This document shows, piece after piece, positions 1-5,279 of a stretch of 7,029 bases of DNA. A model generated the notes under the pieces. It did not search any database. It saw only the letters and a list, made by a program, of their open reading frames with translations, and was not told where the DNA came from. The position numbers and the translations under genes are program-made. Numbering within the stretch: the first letter of the stretch is position 1; each line of letters begins with the position of its first letter. The DNA comes from Geopsychrobacter sp. (GTDB lineage: Bacteria > Desulfobacterota > Desulfuromonadia > Desulfuromonadales > Geopsychrobacteraceae), in NCBI GenBank assembly GCA_021647445.1, contig JAKIUS010000083.1, forward strand, positions 1-7,029, given 5' to 3'.

Positions 1-252
1 GGCGAATATCAGGGCAACGGCTACACCAAGCGCAAGAAAAAACGCAGTTCCTGGGGATCCCTTGCCCTGCTACTCTTTCTGGGGCCGGGGATGATGCTGT
101 TCGGCGGCGGCCGTCGTGGGCGTCATCGCCGTAGCGGACTCTGGCCCGGCGGCCCCTTCATCGGAGGAGGAGGCGGTGGCTTTGGCGGCGGGGGCGGCTT
201 CAGTGGTGGCGGCGGCGGCTTTGGCGGCGGCGGATCCTCGGGCGGCTGGTAG
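1..252 (+). CDS. TPM-domain (YgcG-like) protein, C-terminal tail only (5' end outside window)
   Basis: The reading frame is open from base 1 and ends at TAG 250-252, giving the last 83 residues of a longer protein. A basic stretch (KRKKKR, residues 10-15) is followed by one hydrophobic segment (about residues 19-34). After a short Arg-rich turn comes a tail made almost wholly of Gly with spaced Phe and Ser, ending GGSSGGW. A single membrane helix followed by a Gly/Phe/Ser tail ending in Trp is the usual C-terminus of YgcG-like TPM-domain proteins. In these the TPM domain precedes the helix and lies outside the membrane. The TPM domain itself is not in this window, so the call rests on the tail and on the TPM gene that follows 113 bases downstream. 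Family function is poorly defined; roles in envelope maintenance and photosystem II repair (plant TLP18.3) are reported. An unrelated Gly-rich membrane protein is the alternative. Confidence 0.75.
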   Translation, partial: GEYQGNGYTKRKKKRSSWGSLALLLFLGPGMMLFGGGRRGRHRRSGLWPGGPFIGGGGGGFGGGGGFSGGGGGFGGGGSSGGW

Positions 253-365
253 TCGTAGCGATCGGTTCTCAACCGCTAAATTTTCAACCAGGGCACGGAT
301 AGTCCGACAGGTTGCTCACCCAACAGGTAACTTTAAAAATCTTCAAGCCAAAGGCTCTATACATA

Positions 366-992
366 ATGTCAGCCCAAGAATTTTTCAACTCAGCAGAAAA
401 AGCGCGCATCGAAGCTGCAGTAAAACAGGCCGAGAGTCGCACCAGCGGCGAGATCGTCCCGATGCTGGTTGATGACTCATACGATTATCCGCGCGCCGAA
501 ATTTTAGGTGGCGGTCTGTTTGCACTCGCGGCCGCCACCTCTCTCAGTTGGGCTTTTTTCGGTGAATCTCTGTGGCACTTTTTGTGGCTTTTTGCACTCT
601 GCTATTTCCCCTTCAAGCTCCTCATCCGCTTTTTCCCCGCACTCAAGCGACGCTTGATTCATCCAGAAGAGATTCGTGAAGAGGTCAGAGAACGTGCCAT
701 CGTCGCATTTCTTGAAAATGGCCTTCATCACACCCGCGACGAAACCGGCATCCTTATTTTGATCTCGCTTTTCGAACGTCGCGTTCATGTGCTGGCCGAT
801 CGCGGCATCAACAAGCTGGTTACAGACGATACCTGGGACGGGGTAGTCAACACCATTACTCAAGGGATACTGCGTGGCGAAACCTGTGATGCCCTTTGCG
901 AGGCAATCAAAAGCTGTGGAGAATTACTCGAAGAAAATTTCCCGGTAAAATCTGACGATACCGACGAACTTCCGAACCTGATTATCGACTGA
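366..992 (+). CDS. membrane TPM-domain protein
   Basis: A 208-residue protein. I chose ATG 366, which has AAAGG at 350-354 and starts directly at the conserved N-terminal helix (SAQEFFNSAEKARI). An upstream in-frame TTG at 312 would add 18 residues without family character. The N-terminal part (SGEIVPMLVDDS, residues 27-38) and the later stretch ETGILILISLFERRVHVLADRGI (126-148) are the hallmark strands of the TPM fold. Two hydrophobic segments (about 46-65 and 67-90) interrupt the domain, and an acidic tail (SDDTDELPNLIID) closes the protein. This split-domain, two-helix form is typical of the second TPM gene in LemA-TPM-TPM clusters, where the first TPM protein carries the Gly-rich tail, as here. 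It probably sits in the inner membrane. TPM proteins are annotated as phosphatase-like, but activity is not established in bacteria. Family call is fairly sure; function is unknown. Confidence 0.85.
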   Translation: MSAQEFFNSAEKARIEAAVKQAESRTSGEIVPMLVDDSYDYPRAEILGGGLFALAAATSLSWAFFGESLWHFLWLFALCYFPFKLLIRFFPALKRRLIHPEEIREEVRERAIVAFLENGLHHTRDETGILILISLFERRVHVLADRGINKLVTDDTWDGVVNTITQGILRGETCDALCEAIKSCGELLEENFPVKSDDTDELPNLIID

Positions 993-1045
993 ACCTGAAG
1001 CTTTTTCAGATTACAATCGAGACACTCTCATCTAAGGGAAAAGTC

Positions 1046-1996
1046 ATGGGTTCCGTTGTGAAAATTGTTAGTCTCAACCTATTGCTAATCCTGTTGCTGC
1101 TTGTCGGCACCTCAACGGCGTCCAAATCCCTGGACTACTATTCCGATTACTTCTCCTTTATCGGCCAGGATGAACAAGGGTTCGTGATATTCGCCCTCGA
1201 TAACAATCGCGGCGGTGATGAGGGCGATTATAGAGCCGAACATTTCGGGATTCTCTATGACCAGCATCAGGGCTGGATCGACCTGGTCGGGATCGGAGAA
1301 TATCAGAACCCGCTGAGGATCCTCTCGACAATCCCGGACTCAACCGCCTTTAAATTTTCGGGCCACCCAAATAGCGGCATTCGTATCCAAAGCCGCATCA
1401 ATGACCTGCGCCTAGAAATAAATCCGCTCAAAATTCAACTGGAAGAGATCACTAAAAACCGGAACCAGAAATGGGGCAACGCCGCAGCAGTGCTCTACTG
1501 GCAGGGGCGTACCATTCCGGGCCGCGTCATTTACGAAGGGCTACGGCAAGAGAACTGGAACCACTTGACCCATCGCTATTCAAATGACTGGGATAATTTA
1601 CAGGGTTTTTATCTGGCTTTGCAAAACGGACATCCAGATAGCTGGCAGGATATTTTTCTACGTGCAGAAGGAAAGAAGCAAGATCTTAAGACCAGAGGAT
1701 TTGTCGATACCGGCCAGGTGCAGGCAGAGATCAGCGCCCAGGATCTTAAAGTTAACAGAAAAAGTTGGGCACTCGGTTTCTACCGCTGGCCAAAAGGATG
1801 GCAAATGCACCTCAAACCGACCCCTTCTGCAACACTGCAAGATCCACTCTCTCCCCTTCTGAGGCTCAACCAGGTCAGCCGCCAAAATATCAGCAACAGG
1901 CTGATTGGTGGTTTTGCCATGAGCGTAGTAAGCGGAACAATCGAGATCGACGGACGCAGCAGCAGAGTGCTCGGCCTGGTTGAATTGATCAAATAA
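1046..1996 (+). CDS. secreted protein of unknown function, possibly lipocalin-like (AttH/CrtC type)
   Basis: A 316-residue protein with a good ribosome site (AAGGGA 1034-1039, 6 bases before ATG). Residues 1-25 form a signal peptide: a Leu-rich core at 10-20 followed by TSTA, with likely cleavage after Ala25. No further membrane helix is visible, so the mature protein should be periplasmic or exported. The rest is rich in aromatic residues and alternating strand-like segments (YYSDYFSFIGQDEQGFVIFAL, LYDQHQGWIDLVG, GRVIYEGL, DWDNLQGFYLAL, GTIEIDGRSSRVLGLVEL). The opening, where a Tyr/Phe-rich strand leads into a polar DNNRG turn, and the closing Gly-x-Val-Glu strand recall the double beta-barrel of AttH/CrtC/tocopherol-cyclase-like proteins. 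This resemblance is from memory and weak. No catalytic motif is recognised. It starts 53 bases after the TPM gene and may share its transcript. Confidence 0.85.
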   Translation: MGSVVKIVSLNLLLILLLLVGTSTASKSLDYYSDYFSFIGQDEQGFVIFALDNNRGGDEGDYRAEHFGILYDQHQGWIDLVGIGEYQNPLRILSTIPDSTAFKFSGHPNSGIRIQSRINDLRLEINPLKIQLEEITKNRNQKWGNAAAVLYWQGRTIPGRVIYEGLRQENWNHLTHRYSNDWDNLQGFYLALQNGHPDSWQDIFLRAEGKKQDLKTRGFVDTGQVQAEISAQDLKVNRKSWALGFYRWPKGWQMHLKPTPSATLQDPLSPLLRLNQVSRQNISNRLIGGFAMSVVSGTIEIDGRSSRVLGLVELIK

Positions 1997-2057
1997 CTCC
2001 AGCTTGATTTGCCCACCCTGAAACAACTTCCACAGCTCAACGGACCGCTTCACCCCG

Positions 2058-2135
2058 ATGCAGCGTAAGACACGCCTTGCTGACACAGAAAATCCCGGCG
2101 CAATTTTACGAAATCCTATGGGTTACAGCCTGCTA
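2058..2135 (+). repeat. dispersed repeat, half-copy (right arm only)
   Basis: These 78 bases match 3893-3970 without any gap, at 65 of 78 positions by my count. The shared core includes AAAATCCCGGCGCAAT and TTACGAAATC. The match begins inside the central hairpin of the full element and stops at the outer terminal CTA. The left arm of the palindrome is not found in the bases upstream (1997-2057), so this is a half element. It sits in the gap between the unknown secreted protein and yceI. The rest of that gap (1997-2057 and 2136-2204) shows no gene; only a possible -10 box is seen in it. Confidence 0.85.
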
Positions 2136-2163
2136 GGTATTATTTTTCTATACCCAACGAGCG

Positions 2164-2169
2164 TATACT
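2164..2169 (+). promoter_or_regulatory. possible -10 box for yceI-yqjG
   Basis: TATACT matches the sigma-70 -10 consensus at five of six positions and lies 49 bases before the yceI start. The hexamer 17 bases upstream (TATTTT, 2141-2146) is a poor -35 match, though the region is AT-rich. A promoter is expected here because a non-coding gap of 222 bases precedes yceI, but the evidence is one hexamer. Confidence 0.3.
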
Positions 2170-2218
2170 GAACATCTGAGCCAGAAAACACACGAAAGCC
2201 CTGCAAAGGAGCTACCTC

Positions 2219-2800
2219 ATGTTAAAAAAGTTGCTGTTTGTCCCCATCCTGCTGCTCCTGTTCATCCCGCCCGCATTTAGCACCAACTACAAGGTCGACC
2301 CAGTCCATTCAGAAGTCCGCTTTACGGTTGAACATCTGATGTTCTTTAAAGTCAGCGGTTATTTTACCGACTTCAGCGGGACCTTTGAAGTCGACACCAA
2401 AACCAAAACCTTGACAGCGACCAGCGCTACAATCAAAACCGAATCGGTCGATACCCGCGTCATTAAACGTGACAAGCATCTGCGCAGTGCCGATTTTTTC
2501 GACGTCGCCAACTTTCCAGAAATGACCTTTGTCAGCGATAAAATTGAGGGCCGTGGCACCAGCATCAAGGTCCACGGTGATCTAACCATTCGCGGCACCA
2601 CCAAACCGGTGGTACTGACCGGCGCGTTTTTAGGTGAGAATAAGGATCCTTGGGGAAATCTGCGCGCGGGTTTCGTGGCGAAAGGCAAAATTAACCGCAA
2701 AGACTTTGGCTTGGTCTGGAACGCCCTGCTTGAAACAGGCGGCGTCACGGTCGGCGACGAAGTAGAGATCAACCTGCAGATTGAAGGGATAAAAAACTAA
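2219..2800 (+). CDS. yceI: YceI-family periplasmic lipid/quinone-binding protein
   Basis: A 193-residue protein starting at ATG 2219 with a strong AAAGGAG site (2205-2211, 7 bases away). Residues 1-21 are a signal peptide: KK, then a run of Leu/Phe/Ile/Pro, with AFS before the mature Thr22. The mature part carries the usual YceI signatures in order: DPVHSEVRFTVEHL (27-40), VDTRVIKRDKHLRSADFFD (77-95), HGDLTIRGTTKPV (119-131), INRKDFGLVWN (158-168) and VGDEVEI (178-184). The length fits the family. YceI proteins form a lipocalin-like beta-barrel that holds a long isoprenoid chain; structures show polyisoprenoid or ubiquinone-8 bound. The E. coli protein is periplasmic and induced by high pH. 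The gene ends 23 bases before the GST gene and almost certainly shares its transcript. The family call is firm; the native ligand is unknown. Confidence 0.95.
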   Translation: MLKKLLFVPILLLLFIPPAFSTNYKVDPVHSEVRFTVEHLMFFKVSGYFTDFSGTFEVDTKTKTLTATSATIKTESVDTRVIKRDKHLRSADFFDVANFPEMTFVSDKIEGRGTSIKVHGDLTIRGTTKPVVLTGAFLGENKDPWGNLRAGFVAKGKINRKDFGLVWNALLETGGVTVGDEVEINLQIEGIKN

Positions 2801-2823
2801 GCGGAAAGATAAAGGAGCAAAAT

Positions 2824-3774
2824 ATGCTGATCAACGGGAAATGGGCCGGGAAATGGACTCCACTACAGCAGGAAAATAACGCGGGCCAATTTGTCCGCCA
2901 GGCAGCCAGCGTACGTAACTGGATCACCCCGGACGGACGCCCCGGACCGACCGGAAGCGGCGGATTTCGCGCTGAGGCCGACCGCTACCAGCTCTATGTC
3001 GCATTGATCTGTCCCTGGGCCTGCCGCACCTTGATTACACGGGAGCTGAAACAGCTTCAAAAGCTGATCTCAGTGGCGATTGTTTCACCGGTCATGAGCG
3101 ATGAGGGCTGGGAATTCGGCGACTTCCCCGGGGCAACAACTGAACCGCTCCAGCAGGCGCGTTATCTACATCAGCTCTACACCCGACATGATGCGCATTT
3201 TAATGGGCGCGCTACCGTGCCGATGCTCTGGGACCGACAGCAAGACTGCATGGTCAACAATGAATCGGCCGATATTCTCCGCATGCTCAACAGTGCCTTC
3301 AGTACCATCAAAAACGCCGGCCCTGATCTCTATCCGACAGAACTGCGCCCCGAGATCGATGCCTGGAATAAACGCCTCTACGCCGCGCTCAACAACGGCG
3401 TCTATCGCGCCGGTTTCGCCACCAGCCAAGCCGCCTACGAAATTGCGGTCAACGAGGTCTTTGCCCTGCTGGATGAGCTTGAAGTCTGGCTCGCAGAGCA
3501 TGGTCCATATCTGCTCGGGGAACGCCTGACCGAAAGCGATATCCGCCTGTTTGTAACCTTGATCCGTTTTGACCTGGCCTACTTCAGCCTCTTCAAGTGC
3601 AACCTGCGCCCCTTGAGCGCCTATCCACAACTCAGTGCCTACCTAAAACGACTCAACCAACAACCCGCCTTTGCCTTGAGTGTCGATGCGCGCCATATCA
3701 AGACCGGCTATTACACGATCAAGGCCCTCAACCCGACCGGCATTATCCCCCTCGGGCCAATCATTGAACTTTGA
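2824..3774 (+). CDS. yqjG: glutathionyl-hydroquinone reductase (xi-class glutathione S-transferase)
   Basis: A 316-residue cytosolic protein (E. coli YqjG is slightly longer), with AAAGGAG at 2811-2817, 6 bases before ATG. The N-terminal region FRAEADRYQLYVALICPWACRTLITR (48-73) contains the CPWA motif. Cys63 is the nucleophile that takes glutathione from glutathionyl-hydroquinones, giving hydroquinone and GS-S-enzyme, which a second GSH then resolves. TVPMLWD (131-137) holds the cis-proline loop (Pro133), and NNESADILRMLNSAF (145-159) holds the Glu-Ser pair that binds the gamma-glutamyl group. The C-terminal helical domain includes LLGERLTESDIRLFVTLIRFD, the usual GST helix-capping region, and the xi-class ending with YxxxxxxNPTGIIPLGP. 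All expected key residues are present. Neighbour yceI lies 23 bases upstream. The enzyme class is firm; the physiological substrate is not known from sequence. Confidence 0.95.
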   Translation: MLINGKWAGKWTPLQQENNAGQFVRQAASVRNWITPDGRPGPTGSGGFRAEADRYQLYVALICPWACRTLITRELKQLQKLISVAIVSPVMSDEGWEFGDFPGATTEPLQQARYLHQLYTRHDAHFNGRATVPMLWDRQQDCMVNNESADILRMLNSAFSTIKNAGPDLYPTELRPEIDAWNKRLYAALNNGVYRAGFATSQAAYEIAVNEVFALLDELEVWLAEHGPYLLGERLTESDIRLFVTLIRFDLAYFSLFKCNLRPLSAYPQLSAYLKRLNQQPAFALSVDARHIKTGYYTIKALNPTGIIPLGPIIEL

Positions 3775-3780
3775 ATATGA

Positions 3781-3802
3781 CTTCTTTCGCAACGAACAGA
3801 AG
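3781..3802. terminator. hairpin after yqjG, possible weak terminator
   Basis: CTTCTTTCG (3781-3789) pairs with CGAA plus AGAAG (3793-3796 and 3798-3802) around a CAA loop, with one bulged C at 3797, giving nine pairs just 6 bases past the yqjG stop. There is no T-run on either side, so it is not a standard intrinsic terminator. It may act together with the large palindrome that begins at 3805, between the convergent transcripts. Confidence 0.3.
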
Positions 3803-3804
3803 GT

Positions 3805-3970
3805 TAGTACCCTGCAACCCATAATCTTTCGCATCTTGCTGGTTATTTTCCGCGTCAGCTGCGTTGCGCTTTACCTCTTCATAGCTGCGGCTATGCAGCG
3901 GAAAGGGCGCCTTGCCGACACGGAAAATCCCGGCGCAATCTTACGAAATCTTATGAGTTACAGGATACTA
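3805..3970. repeat. 166-base imperfect palindrome, full copy of a dispersed repeat
   Basis: The left arm 3805-3887 and the right arm 3888-3970 are reverse complements over most of their length. The outer 20 bases (left arm beginning TAGTACCCTG) match the opposite arm at 17 of 20 positions. The next blocks pair with small offsets, including TTTTCCGCGTCAGC against GCCGACACGGAAAA. The centre is a perfect CATAGC-TGCG-GCTATG hairpin (3880-3895). The arms are the same overall length, so the symmetry point (3887/3888) coincides with the central loop. No open reading frame of note lies inside and I see no clear target-site duplication outside. The arrangement fits a MITE- or REP-like intergenic element. 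It lies between convergent genes and its last three bases are the peptidase stop codon. A half-copy is at 2058-2135. Confidence 0.9.
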
Positions 3971-5134
3971 GAGACTCACCAGATCATCGGCCAGCGGGCT
4001 GAGCTTTTCACCGCCGTTTTCGCTCACAGCAAAAGTGTTCTCGATGCCAATGGGACCTAAATCAGGAAAGGCAAATTTCGGTTCGATGGCGATGGTCTGG
4101 CCGGCGACCAACGGCTGATCGAACCCCTGGGCCAAGACCAGCATTTCATCCAGCTCCAGCCCGACACCATGACCGACGAACTTGGCATTTTCACCTGGCT
4201 GACCCATAAAATATGCGCCCAGCCCGGCCTCATCGGCCATCTGGGCCGCCAGGGCAAAGAGTTCTGAACAGATCGTTCCGGGCTTGAGCCGTGCGACAAT
4301 GGCCGCCTGAATTTGACGGGAGAGATCAAAGGCGGTCTGTAGCTTTTCATCCAGACGCCCAAATACAAACATACGGGTCATATCGATGATGTAACCATCG
4401 AAAACCCCGGTATAATCGACAAGAATCGGTTGCCCGGCTTCGATTACCGCAGGAGATGCCCCGTGCGGTGCGGCTTCGGACATCCCCCGCCCGGTGACCG
4501 CCCCATCAAAGAAACCGGCACTGTTGCCACTGGCCCCAGAAACCACCAGCCCCATAAACAACTCCTGATTAAAAGCACGCATCCGCACATAACCTTCGCC
4601 ACCTAGTTTGCGCAACCGAACTTCAAACTCGGCGGCCAGATCGACCTCGCGCATGCCGGGACGCAAAAAGTCCGGAACCTCGGCAAAGACCTTGCTCACC
4701 TGGCGACCGGCGTGGCGCAAACGCTCAAGTTCCCAGGCTGATTTTACCGAACGCAGACTGCGATTGAGACCCGAAATATCGACGAACTCAACCCCCGAGA
4801 GTAGTTTGGAATAGTAGTTAAACAACTGCACCGACATGACATCGAAGGTGGTACCGATCTTCTGTACCCCTTCAAACAGCGGCGCAAACTCCTTGCTGCG
4901 CGGAAAGGGGCGGATATCGGCACAGCAGGCCTCCTGTTGTGCCCGAGAGAAACTCTTGCGTACCAGCAGCAGGGGCTCACCCTGCGCGGGAATCCACAGG
5001 GTCGAATTTTGACGGGTTGCGGTAAAATAATAGATATCGATAGGATAAACAAACAACGCACCGTCTAAGCCCTGCTGCTGCAAGTGCTCCTGCAAGCGCG
5101 CGACGCGGGCCGGGCATTCAGTTTTTAACGACAT
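3968..5134 (-). CDS. M24-family metallopeptidase (Xaa-Pro peptidase-like)
   Basis: A 388-residue protein starting at ATG 5134-5132, fixed by an AAAGGAG site 7 bases upstream. An upstream in-frame GTG at 5200 would add 22 residues encoded by tandem repeat and is rejected. Residues 1 to about 125 are a creatinase/prolidase-type N-terminal domain, and the rest is the pita-bread catalytic domain. Metal ligands are all visible: Asp240 and Asp251 (VDYTGVFDGYIIDMTR), His322 (GHGVGLEL), Glu351 (IAIEPKFAFP) and Glu365 (GIENTF). His224 (PHGASP) matches the substrate-side histidine before the first Asp. At the position where many M24 enzymes have a second His (VHE), this one has Asp329 (LDE). Such enzymes are cytosolic two-metal peptidases that cut X-Pro bonds or related substrates; the exact substrate cannot be told. 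The stop codon TAG (3970-3968) lies inside the end of the 166-base palindrome. The mutase gene upstream ends 145 bases away. Confidence 0.93.
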   Translation of the reverse strand: MSLKTECPARVARLQEHLQQQGLDGALFVYPIDIYYFTATRQNSTLWIPAQGEPLLLVRKSFSRAQQEACCADIRPFPRSKEFAPLFEGVQKIGTTFDVMSVQLFNYYSKLLSGVEFVDISGLNRSLRSVKSAWELERLRHAGRQVSKVFAEVPDFLRPGMREVDLAAEFEVRLRKLGGEGYVRMRAFNQELFMGLVVSGASGNSAGFFDGAVTGRGMSEAAPHGASPAVIEAGQPILVDYTGVFDGYIIDMTRMFVFGRLDEKLQTAFDLSRQIQAAIVARLKPGTICSELFALAAQMADEAGLGAYFMGQPGENAKFVGHGVGLELDEMLVLAQGFDQPLVAGQTIAIEPKFAFPDLGPIGIENTFAVSENGGEKLSPLADDLVSL

Positions 5135-5141
5135 GAGAAAA

Positions 5142-5148
5142 CTCCTTT
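5142..5148 (-). promoter_or_regulatory. ribosome binding site that fixes the peptidase start
   Basis: On the minus strand this reads AAAGGAG, 7 bases before ATG 5134. It is identical to the sites of yceI and yqjG and so decides the start over the in-frame GTG at 5200. It directly abuts the heptamer array, continuing its 7-base phase. Confidence 0.85.
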
Positions 5149-5260
5149 TAAGTTCTTTGTTCGACGTTCGAGGTTCAAGGTTCCACTCCTCACTCCTCAC
5201 TCCTCACTCCTCACTCCTCACTCCTCACTCCTCACTCCTCACTCCTCACTCCTCACTCCT
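5149..5260. repeat. array of 16 contiguous heptamers (5 degenerate NNNGTTC + 11 exact CACTCCT)
   Basis: From 5184 to 5260 the plus strand is eleven perfect head-to-tail copies of CACTCCT. The 35 bases before it (5149-5183) are five heptamers that all end in GTTC but vary in their first three bases, in the same 7-base phase with no gap. The array fills most of the space between the mutase stop (5280) and the peptidase ribosome site. Read on the minus strand, the transcribed direction here, the exact part is repeated AGGAGTG, so each unit carries an AGGAG Shine-Dalgarno-like core. Every minus-strand frame through the exact repeats meets TGA once per 21 bases, so the array is not coding in that direction. 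Slipped-strand changes in copy number are expected for such a perfect short tandem repeat. Confidence 0.97.
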
Positions 5261-5279
5261 CACCGCCCCCCGCCCTAAA

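Noticed and set aside
312..365. TTG start at 312 for the second TPM gene
   Set aside because: No good ribosome site and no family-like residues before ATG 366.
116..472. Ala-rich open frame overlapping the first two genes
   Set aside because: It is a frame shadow of the Gly-rich tail, where GGC runs read as Ala codons.
995..1009. Hairpin CTGAA...TTCAG after the second TPM gene as a terminator
   Set aside because: Only five pairs, with no T-run after it.
3805..3970. Target-site duplication around the palindrome
   Set aside because: The flanks (ending AGAAGGT on the left, beginning GAGACTC on the right) share no convincing direct repeat.
5135..5200. N-terminal extension of the peptidase from GTG 5200
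   Set aside because: The added 22 residues come from the heptamer arrays and the ribosome-site region; the AAAGGAG site at 5148-5142 points to ATG 5134.
5184..5260. CRISPR-like array
   Set aside because: Units are 7 bases with no spacers, so it is a plain tandem repeat.
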